Shown: positions 27,886-38,156, numbered from the stretch's first letter. The stretch is DNA of 64,000 nt from Sutcliffiella horikoshii DSM 8719 (GCA_001648575.1 LQXN01000064.1:347686-411685), one strand, 5' to 3'. The notes: generated from the letters alone by a model not told the origin. Numbers and translations are program-made.

Positions 27886-28368
27886 ATGAAGAAGAATAGC
27901 TTTCTGTCAGGTTTACTTTTATTGCTTTTTGGGTTATATTTCCTGTTACAACAATTAAATATTGTCCTATGGGAAGGGATGTATACATGGTCCACTCTCC
28001 TCGCTATTACGGGGGTTGCACTATTATTACAAGCATATAAACAGAATGACTACCCAAATATTCTCCCTGGGTTCATACTTTTGGGTGTTGGACTGCACTT
28101 TCAACTTAAAGATATAGTGGATGTCTGGCCGGATCATTTTGCGGTTATTATCTTGATGATTGGTATCGGCTTCATCCTGCGCTCTCAGAAAACGAAGGGC
28201 GGCATGTTTGAAGGTGTGGTCTTATGCATCTTAGCAAGCTTCTTTCTATTCTATGATTCGTTTATGGAGATGCTTGGTGTTGTAGAGACAGGAGTTGCAA
28301 GTTTACATACGTTTTGGCCTGTTTTGTTGATTTTGATTGGTGCTTTTTTTGTTTTCAAGAAGAAATAA
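27886..28368 (+). CDS. small polytopic membrane protein, LiaI/LiaF-like transmembrane region
   Basis: 160 residues from the ATG at 27886 (AAGGAGG 6 bases upstream); the longer frame from 27823 has no ribosome site. About six hydrophobic segments, each pair divided by short polar loops, with the pattern LLLLFGLYFLLQQLNI and TFWPVLLILIGAFFVFKKK. This resembles the DUF5668/LiaI-LiaF-like transmembrane domain of envelope-stress proteins. It is monocistronic, divergent from hemA, and closed by a terminator. Function unknown. Confidence 0.8.
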   Translation: MKKNSFLSGLLLLLFGLYFLLQQLNIVLWEGMYTWSTLLAITGVALLLQAYKQNDYPNILPGFILLGVGLHFQLKDIVDVWPDHFAVIILMIGIGFILRSQKTKGGMFEGVVLCILASFFLFYDSFMEMLGVVETGVASLHTFWPVLLILIGAFFVFKKK

Positions 28369-28370
28369 GA

Positions 28371-28421
28371 GAAGACCTACAAACAATGGTGTGTTATTCC
28401 GTTGTTGTAGGTCTTTTTTTC
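28371..28421 (+). terminator. terminator of the LiaI-like gene
   Basis: AAGACCTACAAACAATGG and CCGTTGTTGTAGGTCTT pair, followed by TTTTTTCATT. Confidence 0.9.
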
Positions 28422-28441
28422 ATTGTTATTGTTTAGACGCC

Positions 28442-28569
28442 GCTGTTGATTTCCGCAAACGGCTTCGCTTTCCGCGGGGCGACCTTGAGCCTCCTCACAA
28501 CGCTTCAGGGGTCTCAACATTGCCGCTACTCCCCCGCAGGAGGCTACGCCTTTTGCTCCAATCAACAGC
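28442..28569 (+). repeat. palindromic intergenic repeat R5
   Basis: 128 bp with ends GCTGTTGATT / AATCAACAGC. The interior has CGGCTTCGCTTTCCGCGGGG, GAGCCTCCTCACAACGCTT, GGGGTCTCAAC and CCCCCGCAGGAGGCTACGCC. It lies 20 bases behind the preceding terminator, between convergent genes. A good reference copy of the family. Confidence 0.92.
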
Positions 28570-28592
28570 TAGAAATCATCCAAACTTAATGG

Positions 28593-29324
28593 TTACAGAA
28601 CAGCATCCAAGAAATCTTTGGTTCGTTTGTTCTTTGGGTTTTTGAATAGCTCTTCTGGCGGGCCTTCTTCGACGATCTTTCCGTCATGCATGTAAATGAC
28701 CCTGTCGGCGACTTCTTGCGCAAATCCCATTTCATGGGTGACGACCATCATGGTCATTCCTTCTTCGGCAAGTTCTTTCATTGTTTTCAGTACTTCCCCG
28801 ACAAGCTCTGGATCCAACGCGGATGTTGGTTCATCAAAGAGCATGACTTCCGGCTTCATGGCAAGTGCCCGTGCAATGGCCACACGTTGCTTTTGGCCGC
28901 CGGAGAGTTTTTCAGGATAGACATTTTCTTTATCGGAGAGTCCTACCTTTGCCAATAAATCCAATGCGATCTTTTTTGCTTCCTCTTTTTCCACCTTCGC
29001 TACCTGAACAGGAGCCTCCATGACATTTTCCAGGACTGTTTTGTGGGGGAAAAGGTGAAAGTGCTGAAACACCATGCCGACCTTTTGACGGACTTTATTC
29101 AAATTGTCCTTTTTGATGTCTACTTCCTTCTCATCAATGATTACCGTTCCGCTATCCTTCATTTCAAGGAAATTCAAGCAGCGCAGGACAGTGCTTTTCC
29201 CTGATCCACTGGCACCAATCAAGCAAACTACTTCCTTATTTTTTAACGTTAAGGATATATCTTTCAGAACATGCAAGTTCCCAAAAGACTTATTTAGTTT
29301 ATTGACTTCTATTTTGTTTCTCAT
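28593..29324 (-). CDS. amino-acid ABC transporter ATPase (GlnQ/PAAT family)
   Basis: 243 residues. Walker [11 protein letters not shown]-loop [12 protein letters not shown], signature [16 protein letters not shown], Walker [15 protein letters not shown] and H-loop [12 protein letters not shown] are complete. The polar-amino-acid importer subfamily is indicated by FNLFP-like [18 protein letters not shown]. It energises the permease encoded immediately upstream. Third gene of the binding protein-permease-ATPase operon. Confidence 0.93.
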   Translation of the reverse strand: MRNKIEVNKLNKSFGNLHVLKDISLTLKNKEVVCLIGASGSGKSTVLRCLNFLEMKDSGTVIIDEKEVDIKKDNLNKVRQKVGMVFQHFHLFPHKTVLENVMEAPVQVAKVEKEEAKKIALDLLAKVGLSDKENVYPEKLSGGQKQRVAIARALAMKPEVMLFDEPTSALDPELVGEVLKTMKELAEEGMTMMVVTHEMGFAQEVADRVIYMHDGKIVEEGPPEELFKNPKNKRTKDFLDAVL

Positions 29325-29335
29325 TACTATTCCCC

Positions 29336-29998
29336 CTATCTATCACTCGCTGAGAATTTACGTTCCAATAGATTGACAAATATTCCAATTACCCCTACAA
29401 GGAATAGGTAATACACAGAAACTACTAAGAGATATGTCATATAGTCAAAGTTGTTCGCACCTTGTGTTTGCGCAACATTGAATAGCTCGTAGAAACCGAT
29501 GAATGCAGCTAGTGACGAATCCTTTAAACAAATGATAAACTGATTTCCCAATGGGGGAAGAGCTCTCCTGAAGGCTTGCGGTAAAATGATTCTCCTCATG
29601 GCTAGGTTGCGCGTCATCCCCAATGAACGGCCGGCTTCCATTTGCCCTTTATCAATGGATTGAATGGTCCCCCTGAATATCTCGGCAATATAAGCACCAT
29701 TATGGAAGGCCAGTGCCAGTGTCACTGACCAAAAAGCAGTAATTCCAAACTGTACAAGCCCATAATAGAAAATAAAAATCTGAACAATTAGCGGTGTACC
29801 CCGTACAAGATATATGTAAGTATTGGCTATCCATCTAAGAACACTGATTTTAGAGATCTTTAAGAATGCAAAAAACAACCCTATAAATAATGCTATAACA
29901 ATAGAAATTGCTGTGACCTGGAGGGTTTTAAGCATCGCTCTTAAAAACATATCGTAAGAACCGAAAAAGACTTCCAAAAAATGAGCTAAACTGGGCAT
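29336..29998 (-). CDS. amino-acid ABC transporter permease
   Basis: 220 residues from the ATG at 29998, preceded by AAAGGGAG; the longer frame to 30037 lacks a site. Five predicted membrane helices and the PAAT permease EAA loop ([24 protein letters not shown] ... [19 protein letters not shown], cited in parts) that contacts the ATPase. Eleven bases before the ATPase gene. Confidence 0.93.
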   Translation of the reverse strand: MPSLAHFLEVFFGSYDMFLRAMLKTLQVTAISIVIALFIGLFFAFLKISKISVLRWIANTYIYLVRGTPLIVQIFIFYYGLVQFGITAFWSVTLALAFHNGAYIAEIFRGTIQSIDKGQMEAGRSLGMTRNLAMRRIILPQAFRRALPPLGNQFIICLKDSSLAAFIGFYELFNVAQTQGANNFDYMTYLLVVSVYYLFLVGVIGIFVNLLERKFSASDR

Positions 29999-30053
29999 GC
30001 TTTCTTCACTCCCTTTTACAAATGTATTTTTTCGCATGATATATGCTGATAAA

Positions 30054-30083
30054 AAATGTGTGGTGAGTTAACACCACACATTT
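30054..30083 (-). terminator. internal attenuator hairpin between binding-protein and permease genes
   Basis: AAATGTGTGGTG and CACCACACATTT form a perfect 12-bp stem. On the minus strand it is followed by TTTATC, giving a run of six T. It probably lets only part of the transcripts continue, so that binding protein exceeds permease and ATPase. Confidence 0.8.
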
Positions 30084-30116
30084 CAGAGTCAGGAATATTG
30101 ATTCACTAATATCTAT

Positions 30117-30899
30117 TTACTCATCATCCGGGTCTGAAGTAATGTCTTCACCAAAATACTTTTCACTTATTTCTGCCAATTTTCCATTTTCCCGTAGCGT
30201 TTCAAGTGCATCATTAATTGCTTCTAATAATGCTTCATTTCCTTTTGCAACTGCTACAGCTTGTTCACTGCGATCTAATAACTCGCGTGCTTCTAACCCC
30301 ATTCCTGAGCCAATTGCTTCACGGCCTGTTACAAAATCTGTTACCACAGCATCGTGGCGACCGTTGTTCAATGCTTCTAATGCCACTACATCACTGTCAT
30401 AATTGACAATGTTATCGGATACATCCTCGACAATGCTTGCATACGTAGAACCCCTTGAAACAGCTATCTCTAAACCTTCTAAATCATCGAGGGTTTGGAT
30501 GTCGCTGTCAGGCCTTACGAAAATCTGCGCACCAGAATAGTAATAAGGTGTGGAGAAATCCACTTCCTTCAATCTATCCTCTGTAATGGTGTGACTTGCA
30601 ACTGCGGCATCAAAACGTCCGCTTTTTACTCCTTCAACAATACTCGCAAATGTGTACTTCTCCTGTTCTGGCTCAAGGCCCAGCTCAGCTGCGATGGCTT
30701 CTCCGACTTCAATATCGAAACCGGTCATTTCCCCGCTTCCATCGGTTACACTAAATGGCGCAAATTCTCCTGAAGAAGCAAACTTGAATTTCCCTTCATC
30801 TACTAGTTCATAACCTTCGCTTGTGGTCACTTTACCACCACAAGCTGCTAGAATCGTAGACAGCAAAAATAACGTGACTAACAATACCCTTTTTTTCAA
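30117..30899 (-). CDS. amino-acid ABC transporter substrate-binding lipoprotein
   Basis: 260 residues with a lipoprotein signal (STILAACGG; lipid-modified Cys at residue 20). It is a type II periplasmic-binding fold of the SBP_bac_3 family: FKFASSGEFAPFSVTDGSGEMTG, FDIEVGEAIAAELG and ALNNGRHDAVVTDFV. These proteins bind polar amino acids (Gln, Arg, cystine and others); the exact ligand is not readable. The start is TTG at 30899, with GGGGGAT upstream. First gene of the transporter operon. Confidence 0.92.
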   Translation of the reverse strand: MKKRVLLVTLFLLSTILAACGGKVTTSEGYELVDEGKFKFASSGEFAPFSVTDGSGEMTGFDIEVGEAIAAELGLEPEQEKYTFASIVEGVKSGRFDAAVASHTITEDRLKEVDFSTPYYYSGAQIFVRPDSDIQTLDDLEGLEIAVSRGSTYASIVEDVSDNIVNYDSDVVALEALNNGRHDAVVTDFVTGREAIGSGMGLEARELLDRSEQAVAVAKGNEALLEAINDALETLRENGKLAEISEKYFGEDITSDPDDE

Positions 30900-31152
30900 T
30901 TTCCATAATCCCCCTTAGTGTCTTTTTTTTCGTCTCCCTTTTATGTTAACAATTACGGAAAACTACCACAAATAAGCTTGAATTTCATATTCGTTAATAA
31001 TTCTGTAAATTCTTACTTTAGAGAGCCTGACTACCTATGTACCTTATGTATGCTTAGAAATGCTCCTCGTACATTCTATTCCCTGAAGCCTTCCTCTAAT
31101 AAACATGTTTTTTGAAATTTTATAATATTATTGTTTTACTATTTATTGAAAA
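30900..31152. other. gap upstream of the ABC operon
   Basis: No gene is seen. The A+T-rich sequence contains the transporter promoter region and a possible structured leader at 31018-31099, described separately. Confidence 0.5.
31018..31099 (-). promoter_or_regulatory. possible structured 5' leader of the ABC operon
   Basis: On the minus strand TTAGAG (31094-31099) can pair with CTCTAA (31018-31023), enclosing a second stem ATGTAC/GTACAT with GCAT and CATAC repeats in between. The element lies about 120 bases before the binding-protein gene. It matches no riboswitch class I can recall, and the stems are short. Confidence 0.25.
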
Positions 31153-31200
31153 GAAAAAAACGAAAAGGAATGCCATTATGAATGACGTAGATCCTTTTCG
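31153..31200 (-). terminator. terminator of the alanyl-tRNA editing gene
   Basis: On the minus strand CGAAAAGGA and TCCTTTTCG pair around a 22-nt loop that itself pairs partly (CATTCATAATGGCATT), then TTTTTTTCTTTT. Confidence 0.85.
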
Positions 31201-31209
31201 CCTCTGAAT

Positions 31210-32412
31210 TTAAACTATTAACATGTTTTTCTGTAGCAGTGTTAGCAGTTCTTCCCCTGTTACAACTGCTTCTCCCCCACCCTGTATCATTCTCTCGCTT
31301 CCTCCACCCTTACCATTTATGGCAGACAGGACATATTTAGCTAATTTTTCCATGTTTATTTCTGAACTATCCCCGCGTGCAGCTACAAATGCCAGTTTAT
31401 CCTTATTTTCTGCAACAAGGAAAACATTTGCACTCTTCATTTCTTGGGTAATGTAACGAGCGATGCTTTGTAGATCTCCCATGGTTCTATCCTGATATAC
31501 AGCACTGATGACTTCTTGCCCCTTTACCATCACTACATTTGTTGCAAGGGAGCACGCCTCATATTGAAGTAATTTATTATTAGTTTCTTTAAGAGCCTTC
31601 GTTTGTTCATTTGACTGCTCAATAAGTCTTGCTACCGCTTCTACCATATTTTCTTGTGGTGCATTCAACTGGACGGACAATTCGGAAATCACTTTCTGTT
31701 TTTCGTGCAACTGCTTTATGACACGATAGCCAGCTACAAAAGTAATTCGGATCATTTTCCGTTGTTTTTCGGTTGAAACTATCTTTAGTGCGGCCACTCC
31801 CCCGGTCGTGTCGGGATGAGTTCCTCCACATCCGTTATAATCGAAGTCAGGGATGATGACGAGACGAATGTTTTCAGAAACAGATAGCTCTTTCCTCAAT
31901 GGATAATCCGCCAGCTCTGCCTTGGTCACCCACTTTGATTCAATGGGACGATTCTCGAGTATGATCTTATTGACCAGCGCCTCCGCTTCTGAAGCTTTCT
32001 GCTCTGATAAGTCCTTTGTCTCTATATCAATAGTAGATACCTCTTTGCCTAAATGAAAGCTCTTTGTTTTATAGGAAAATAACTCTTCCAAGGCGGCAGA
32101 TAACAGGTGCTGTCCAGCGTGTTGCTGCATGTGGTCGAAGCGCCTTTTCCAATCAATTTCAGCTGCAATCTCCACACCGTCCTGCTTCAATGGTTTCTCT
32201 AGGTAATGCCTGATTTCGTCGGCAATCTCCTGCACTTCCAGAACAGCTTGCCCATTCAGGATCCCGATGTCATATGGTTGTCCTCCCCCTTCCGGGTAAA
32301 AGGCGGTTTGTTCTAGCACTGCATACCATTTACCTGATTCGTCCTGAGCTTGTTTTTTTAAGGTGGTGTTAAAGGTTCTTATATATGGATCGCGATAATA
32401 TAACTTTTCCAT
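31210..32412 (-). CDS. AlaX-type alanyl-tRNA editing protein with DHHA1 domain
   Basis: 400 residues from the ATG at 32412 (AGGAG upstream). It is a stand-alone relative of the editing half of alanyl-tRNA synthetase. An N-terminal second-AARS-like part (FYPEGGGQPYDIG) is followed by the zinc site HMQQHAGQHLLSA (HxxxH) and NGCGGTHPDTTG (CxxxH). A C-terminal DHHA1 domain ends in the glycine-rich GKGGGSERMIQGGG. It should remove Ser or Gly wrongly attached to tRNA-Ala. In B. subtilis this place, between engB and hemA, has no such gene. Confidence 0.9.
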   Translation of the reverse strand: MEKLYYRDPYIRTFNTTLKKQAQDESGKWYAVLEQTAFYPEGGGQPYDIGILNGQAVLEVQEIADEIRHYLEKPLKQDGVEIAAEIDWKRRFDHMQQHAGQHLLSAALEELFSYKTKSFHLGKEVSTIDIETKDLSEQKASEAEALVNKIILENRPIESKWVTKAELADYPLRKELSVSENIRLVIIPDFDYNGCGGTHPDTTGGVAALKIVSTEKQRKMIRITFVAGYRVIKQLHEKQKVISELSVQLNAPQENMVEAVARLIEQSNEQTKALKETNNKLLQYEACSLATNVVMVKGQEVISAVYQDRTMGDLQSIARYITQEMKSANVFLVAENKDKLAFVAARGDSSEINMEKLAKYVLSAINGKGGGSERMIQGGGEAVVTGEELLTLLQKNMLIV

Positions 32413-32433
32413 GTTTCCACTCCTGTCCACATT

Positions 32434-32470
32434 GAAAAAACTGCGTTCAGAGTCCCTCCTCCGAACGCAG
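32434..32470 (-). terminator. terminator of lonA-engB
   Basis: On the minus strand CTGCGTTC and GAACGCAG pair around a 14-nt loop, followed by TTTTTTCAAT. Confidence 0.88.
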
Positions 32471-32476
32471 CTATTA

Positions 32477-33061
32477 TTACTTCATTCTCTTTTGCAACAT
32501 ACCCCAGACTTCATCTTTACCTTGTCCTGTTTCAGAAGAAAAGAGGATCAATTCGTCTCCTTTTTCCATTCCAAGGGTTTCTTTTATTACTTTCAGATGT
32601 TTCTGCCACTTGCCTTTAGGGATTTTATCTGCCTTTGTCGCGATGACGACGACCGGAAGCTCATAATGCTTCAGATATTCGTACATGGTGACATCATCCT
32701 TTGATGGTGGATGACGGAGGTCGACAATCTGGAGTACTGCACGAAGCTGTTCTCTGCTTGTCAAATACGTTTCCATCATACGGCCCCAAGCGTCACGCTC
32801 GGATTTAGGAACTTTTGCAAATCCGTATCCAGGTACATCGACGAAATGAAGCATTTCATTTATCAAATAAAAATTCAATGTCTGTGTCTTACCTGGTTTG
32901 GAAGACGTCCGAGCTAGGTTCTTACGGTTGATCATCTTGTTGATGAAGGATGATTTCCCTACGTTAGAACGGCCCGCCAAGGCGAATTCCGGTAATAGTT
33001 CACTTGGATATTGTTCTGGTTTAACGGCACTGATTACTATTTCTGCTTGTGTTACTTTCAT
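32477..33061 (-). CDS. engB: ribosome-biogenesis GTPase EngB/YsxC
   Basis: 194 residues, the usual length. GTPase motifs: G1 [10 protein letters not shown]3 [11 protein letters not shown]4 [11 protein letters not shown]. The protein acts in 50S ribosomal subunit assembly and is essential in B. subtilis. It overlaps the lonA stop by 4 bases; this lonA-engB coupling is conserved in Bacillus. Confidence 0.97.
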   Translation of the reverse strand: MKVTQAEIVISAVKPEQYPSELLPEFALAGRSNVGKSSFINKMINRKNLARTSSKPGKTQTLNFYLINEMLHFVDVPGYGFAKVPKSERDAWGRMMETYLTSREQLRAVLQIVDLRHPPSKDDVTMYEYLKHYELPVVVIATKADKIPKGKWQKHLKVIKETLGMEKGDELILFSSETGQGKDEVWGMLQKRMK

Positions 33062-35382
33062 TTTTTCTCTCCTGCTAATGCGTGTTCTAACACTTGATCT
33101 AAATGTGATACTAAAACAAACGTTAAATCTTCCCGCACACTTTCTGGAATATCTTCCAAATCTTTTTCATTGTCTTTAGGTAGTATAACCTTTTTCAGGC
33201 CGGCACGGTGAGCGCTTAAAGACTTTTCTTTTAAGCCGCCAATCGGCAATACGCGCCCTCTTAAGGTGATTTCCCCTGTCATCCCTACATCTCTTCTTAC
33301 AGGTCTTCCTGTTAGTGCTGAAATGAGGGCAGTGGCCATCGTGATCCCTGCTGAAGGGCCGTCTTTTGGAACTGCGCCTTCCGGGACATGTATATGAATA
33401 TCATTTTTCTCATTGAAGTCAGGGTCGATGTTCAGTTCATCCGCTCGTGAACGGATAAAGCTGAATGCTGCATGGGCAGACTCTTTCATCACATCCCCAA
33501 GCTTACCTGTGAGCGTAAGTTTTCCTTTACCAGGTGACAGGGAAACCTCGATGGATAGAGTGTCCCCTCCCACGGTTGTATACGCAAGTCCCGTTGCCAC
33601 ACCGATCTGATCTTCCACTTCGGCTTGGCCATAACGGAATTTCGGTTTCCCAAGGAAATCAACAAGGTTTTTATCGGTGATGACGACTCTTTTCTTCTCA
33701 CCGGATACGATGATTTTGGCTGCTTTTCTACAGATGGATGCAAGCTGTCTTTCTAAGCTTCTCACCCCTGCCTCACGGGTATGGTAGCGAATGATGGACA
33801 TCAATGCTTCATCCCTGATTTGCAGCAAGTTTTTTTGCAGTCCATGCTCTTTTGTCTGACGGGGCAGAAGATGATCTTTCCCAATATTGAGCTTTTCGAT
33901 TTCTGTATAACCGGCGATAGTGATGATTTCCATCCGGTCACGCAATGGTCCAGGAATGGTCGCCAGGTTGTTGGCTGTTGCAATGAACATGACGTTTGAC
34001 AAGTCGTACGGCTCTTCAATGTAGTGATCACTGAAGTTGAAGTTTTGTTCAGGGTCCAATACTTCCAACAATGCTGAAGAAGGATCTCCCCTGAAATCAT
34101 TGGACATTTTATCTATTTCATCTAATAGAAAGACTGGATTGATGGTACCAGCTTTTTTCATGCCTTGGATGATACGTCCAGGCATTGCCCCTACATAGGT
34201 TCTGCGGTGGCCGCGGATTTCTGATTCGTCCCTGATCCCACCAAGGGAAACGCGGACAAATTTGCGATCAAGCGACTTCGCGATGGAACGTGCAAGGGAG
34301 GTTTTACCCACTCCAGGGGGTCCTGCCAAGCAAAGGATTGGACCTTTCAAGGATTTTGTCAGCTGTTGCACTGCTAAGTATTCCAAAACCCGTTCTTTCA
34401 CTTTTTCCAACCCGAAATGATCTTCGTTAAGGATTTCTTCAGCTCTGATAATATTAAGCTGATCTTCTGTTGCTTCGGTCCATGGAAGGTTCAACAACCA
34501 GTCAATATAGTTTCGGATGACAGAGCTCTCTGCGGAACTGGATGGAATTTTCTCGTAGCGATCAATTTCCTTCAATGCAATTTTCTTCACATTTTCAGGC
34601 ATTCCGATCTTTTCCAGCTTTTCTTTCAGTTCCTGGATTTCCCCGCCTTTTCCTTCTTTATCCCCGAGTTCTTTCTGGATCGCTTTCATCTGCTCGCGGA
34701 GATAGTATTCCTTTTGAGTACGCTCCATGGATCGCTTCACACGCAACCCGATTTTCTTTTCCAGCTGAAGCACTTCTTTTTCATTATTCACATGCTTAAT
34801 AACCTTATTCAGACGCTCTTTCACATCCCTCGTTTCAAGGATGTCTTGTTTTTCCTTCATGTTGACAGGTAAATGAGAGGTGATGATATCAGCCATACGG
34901 CCAGGCTCTGTTATATCTGAAACCGTATGATATGTTTCAATGGTCGTCTTTTTAGAAAGTTTTGTATATGTATGGAAATAGTCCAGCAATGTTCTCATCA
35001 ACGCTTCGTCTTCCGGATCCTTTTCTTCGGTATCCGGGTAGGTTAGAAGTTTAGCTTCCCAGTGCGAATCTTTTTCAATGAACTCTTCTATCTTCGCACG
35101 CTCCAACCCTTCTACTAGAACTCGGACCGTTCCATTCGGGAGCTTCAACATCTGCTTCACCTTAGTCAAAGTACCCCATTCATATAGGTCATCCTTTGTT
35201 GGATTGTCCGTTCCCACTTCCTTTTGAGTAGAAAGAACGACAATATCATCCCCAAGCATCGCTTGTTCCAATGCTTCTATTGATTTTTCTCTTCCGACAT
35301 CTAAATGCAGCACCATTGTCGGAAAGACCATTAGTCCTCTTAAAGGCAATAATGGAACATGATATTCCTTATTTGTTGCCAT
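33058..35382 (-). CDS. lonA: ATP-dependent protease LonA
   Basis: 774 residues, same as B. subtilis LonA. An N-terminal substrate domain ([21 protein letters not shown]) is followed by a coiled-coil. The AAA+ module has Walker [12 protein letters not shown] and [10 protein letters not shown], and the C-terminal peptidase carries the catalytic serine in [14 protein letters not shown]. It degrades damaged and regulatory proteins. The ATG is preceded by GGGGGTG. No CtsR operator is evident upstream (35383-35628), which otherwise holds no gene. Confidence 0.97.
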   Translation of the reverse strand: MATNKEYHVPLLPLRGLMVFPTMVLHLDVGREKSIEALEQAMLGDDIVVLSTQKEVGTDNPTKDDLYEWGTLTKVKQMLKLPNGTVRVLVEGLERAKIEEFIEKDSHWEAKLLTYPDTEEKDPEDEALMRTLLDYFHTYTKLSKKTTIETYHTVSDITEPGRMADIITSHLPVNMKEKQDILETRDVKERLNKVIKHVNNEKEVLQLEKKIGLRVKRSMERTQKEYYLREQMKAIQKELGDKEGKGGEIQELKEKLEKIGMPENVKKIALKEIDRYEKIPSSSAESSVIRNYIDWLLNLPWTEATEDQLNIIRAEEILNEDHFGLEKVKERVLEYLAVQQLTKSLKGPILCLAGPPGVGKTSLARSIAKSLDRKFVRVSLGGIRDESEIRGHRRTYVGAMPGRIIQGMKKAGTINPVFLLDEIDKMSNDFRGDPSSALLEVLDPEQNFNFSDHYIEEPYDLSNVMFIATANNLATIPGPLRDRMEIITIAGYTEIEKLNIGKDHLLPRQTKEHGLQKNLLQIRDEALMSIIRYHTREAGVRSLERQLASICRKAAKIIVSGEKKRVVITDKNLVDFLGKPKFRYGQAEVEDQIGVATGLAYTTVGGDTLSIEVSLSPGKGKLTLTGKLGDVMKESAHAAFSFIRSRADELNIDPDFNEKNDIHIHVPEGAVPKDGPSAGITMATALISALTGRPVRRDVGMTGEITLRGRVLPIGGLKEKSLSAHRAGLKKVILPKDNEKDLEDIPESVREDLTFVLVSHLDQVLEHALAGEKK

Positions 35383-35628
35383 GGTAACACCCCCGTACGC
35401 TCTTCCTTTGTGTATCTTTGTTCAATTCTATCCTAATTAAATTGCCCTGTCTAATTAAAGAGAGAGTTTAAACTGTAAATGAGGTTGGTTCTATTATCTT
35501 TTACAAGTTTGTCTCACTTAATAAAATTCCGGGTAGTAAAAATTTTACCTTTTTCAGTACACAAGTGCAATGTGTAAGTTTTATGAATATGTAAACAGGC
35601 AGGCCATAGCATAAGACCTGCCCATCCT

Positions 35629-37314
35629 TTACATGGATTCTGTTTTAGGGATATTTAATGGAGCTTGTAAAATGGAATCGAAGCTCGTTTCCGTAATTTT
35701 TTCCCTCACTAATGCAAGATCCAATACCTCTTGGAACTCTTTTACAGGAATGACTTCTATTCCATCAATTTCCTTGATGATGGATTGCATATTTTCCGCT
35801 GGGATTATTACCCTCTCCGCCCCGGCCTGTTTGGCTGCCTTGATCTTGGGAATCACTCCACCGATCGGTTTGACCGTACCATGAATACTGATTTCCCCTG
35901 TCATGGCTACGACATTGCTTACTGGTATTTTGAAAATCGCTGAGTAGATACCTGTTGCCATCGCAATCCCGGCTGATGGACCGTCTATAGGGATCCCACC
36001 AGGGAAATTGACATGGATATCATAATCCGCAGCAGGAACACCAAGCTTCCTTAAAACGGTGATGACATTTTCCACTGAACCTTTTGCCATACTTTTTCTG
36101 CGGATGGACTTTCCACCTTGGTTGCCCATGCTTTCCTCTTCCACGATTCCCGTGATGTTTACGGTGCCTTTTTTCTCTTCTGTTGGAATCGCTGTGACTT
36201 CTATTTCAAGGAGAGCACCGGAATTCGGGCCGAATACAGCTAACCCATTAACAAGTCCAGACTTTGCCGCCTCTTTGATTTTGTTTTCATATTTTGGTGC
36301 CAATTGACTGGAATGAATCACCCATTCGATATCTGCTACATATACTGTGTCCCTGTCCTCGGTTATTGCCAGTCCACATGCGATCTGCATCATGTTTACG
36401 ACTTCACGGCCATTTCTTGTATAGGACGCAAGCAGGCTGATTCCTTCTTCTTCCACCACCATGTTTATTTTGGAGGCAGCATTTCTTGCAACTGCTTCAA
36501 GTTCCTGCTGATCTAACTCACGGAAGAAAACCTCCATACATCTGGATCGGATTGCAGGTGGTATCTCATTCGGCGTTCTCGTAGTGGCTCCTACTAAACG
36601 GAAGTCCGCAGGCAAACCATTCTGGAAAATATCATGGATATGTGTCGGGATCTGGTTGTTTTCTTCACTATAATAAGCACTATCTAAGTATACTTTCCTA
36701 TCTTCCAACACTTTAAGTAATTTGTTCATCTGAATTGAATGTAATTCACCGATCTCATCGATGAAAAGCATTCCCCCATGCGCATGGGTCACAGCCCCTT
36801 GCTTGGGTTGAGGTATGCCAGCCTGGCCCATCGCGCCAGCACCTTGATATATCGGGTCATGGACAGAACCAATTAAAGGGTCGGCAATTCCCCTCTCGTC
36901 AAACCGGGCAGTTGTAGCATCGAGTTCAATAAAAACTGCTGAACCCCTGAAAGGTGACTTTGGATTTTTCTTCGCTTCCTCAAGTACAAGCCTTGCTGCC
37001 GCAGTTTTACCAACCCCAGGCGGCCCATAAATAATGACATGTTGTGGGTTGGGTCCGCATATAGCAGCTTTTAACGCCTTGATTCCATCCTCTTGCCCGA
37101 CAATTTCCTTGAAGCTTGTCGGCCTTACCTTCTCCGCAAGCGGTTCAGACAATGAGATACTCCTCATTTTTCTTAGTTGTTCCATTTCCTTTTTTGACTC
37201 TTTATCAATTGTAACTTTCTGCGTCCGTTGATTCTTGAGCAGGTTCCAGAAATATAGGCCGATGATGATCCCGAAGAAAAGCTGTATGAACAGTGCTATA
37301 CCTGTAAAAGACAT
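35629..37314 (-). CDS. lonB: ATP-dependent protease LonB
   Basis: 561 residues. Unlike LonA it begins with a single membrane helix (IALFIQLFFGIIIGLYFW) in place of the N-terminal substrate domain. The AAA+ part has [15 protein letters not shown] and MLFIDEIGELH. The peptidase part has the Ser in PIDGPSAGIAMATG and the Lys in PIGGVIPKIKAAKQAG. In B. subtilis LonB is made in the forespore under SigF and localises to its membrane. Adjacent to lonA as in B. subtilis, but separated by 246 bases. Confidence 0.96.
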   Translation of the reverse strand: MSFTGIALFIQLFFGIIIGLYFWNLLKNQRTQKVTIDKESKKEMEQLRKMRSISLSEPLAEKVRPTSFKEIVGQEDGIKALKAAICGPNPQHVIIYGPPGVGKTAAARLVLEEAKKNPKSPFRGSAVFIELDATTARFDERGIADPLIGSVHDPIYQGAGAMGQAGIPQPKQGAVTHAHGGMLFIDEIGELHSIQMNKLLKVLEDRKVYLDSAYYSEENNQIPTHIHDIFQNGLPADFRLVGATTRTPNEIPPAIRSRCMEVFFRELDQQELEAVARNAASKINMVVEEEGISLLASYTRNGREVVNMMQIACGLAITEDRDTVYVADIEWVIHSSQLAPKYENKIKEAAKSGLVNGLAVFGPNSGALLEIEVTAIPTEEKKGTVNITGIVEEESMGNQGGKSIRRKSMAKGSVENVITVLRKLGVPAADYDIHVNFPGGIPIDGPSAGIAMATGIYSAIFKIPVSNVVAMTGEISIHGTVKPIGGVIPKIKAAKQAGAERVIIPAENMQSIIKEIDGIEVIPVKEFQEVLDLALVREKITETSFDSILQAPLNIPKTESM

Positions 37315-37483
37315 AGAAACCCTCCTGCATTCTTTGATGTGATTATATGGTAGTATCTCCGCGGGAAGGGGGAATAATCCAACAAAAAATATTTGGTTAA
37401 ATTAGGCTCTTGTCGAACAGTTATAAGAAATTTGAAACTTTCTCAGAATTTCTTCGTAGTTAAAAGAAAGGAGACAAAAACCT

Positions 37484-38050
37484 ATGATAGAACTAACTTT
37501 CACCCTCCCACTACTGAAACATTCTTCTAAACCAATACCAATACTGGACTCCGAAGGACACAAAGTTGCATCCTTTAACCGAACTTACAGAAAAAAGTGG
37601 GTTGAAGTAGTTTCCAACTTGCCTATCCCCATTCTATCTGAAGGGGTACAAGCTTTTTTTGAAAAGAAAGACCTATTTGGAGTTTCCAATAGAGAAGAAA
37701 TTAAAGTAGAAGAGCGTGCTTTTAAGGAGAACCTATTTAAACCCAAATGGGATGTTCACTATACTAATAATCAGGGGGAAGAAAACACTTATTTTTTTCA
37801 AGATATCACTAAAATAAAGACCCATGGCAGATTTATATACAAGCGAAACGGTCAACAATTCACTTTTGAAAAAAATATCATGGACGGTACCACATACATA
37901 AAAGAGGATGGGGTTTTAATAACTGAAATCCCAAGGCTGAAATCCCTTCCAAGTCCAAGCTATTCCATAAAATATCAGGAAAGTTGCCCCATTTCTTTAC
38001 TGGAGATCGCTGCGCTTCATCAAATATGCCACCTTCAATTAAAGGATTGA
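37484..38050 (+). CDS. unknown protein with tubby C-terminal-like / LURP-one-like fold
   Basis: 188 residues, ATG with AAAGGAG upstream. No signal peptide or membrane helix. The alternation of short strands (FTFTL-like starts, GRFIYKRNGQQFTFEKN, TTYIKEDGVLITEIPRL) suggests a beta-rich tubby-C/LOR-like domain. That family is common and uncharacterised in Bacillus. It is a lone plus-strand gene between lonB and clpX, sharing a bidirectional terminator with clpX. Function unknown. Confidence 0.65.
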   Translation: MIELTFTLPLLKHSSKPIPILDSEGHKVASFNRTYRKKWVEVVSNLPIPILSEGVQAFFEKKDLFGVSNREEIKVEERAFKENLFKPKWDVHYTNNQGEENTYFFQDITKIKTHGRFIYKRNGQQFTFEKNIMDGTTYIKEDGVLITEIPRLKSLPSPSYSIKYQESCPISLLEIAALHQICHLQLKD

Positions 38051-38110
38051 AAGTAGTTTCTACTAGCTAAAAGTCGTATTGCTAGTCCTATAAACGAACA
38101 ACCAAACTCA

Positions 38111-38146
38111 AAAGAGCACTTTCCATTTAAGGAAAGTGCTCTCTTT
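38111..38146. terminator. bidirectional terminator between the tubby-like gene and clpX
   Basis: AGAGCACTTTCC and GGAAAGTGCTCT form a perfect 12-bp stem around ATTTAA, followed by CTTTGTC on the plus strand. Confidence 0.85.
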
Positions 38147-38156
38147 GTCATTAATA

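Noticed and set aside
34417..34872. 151-residue plus-strand frame inside lonA
   Set aside because: Antisense shadow of the conserved LonA coding sequence.
35383..35628. CtsR operator upstream of lonA
   Set aside because: No tandem GGTCAAA heptads are visible on either strand.
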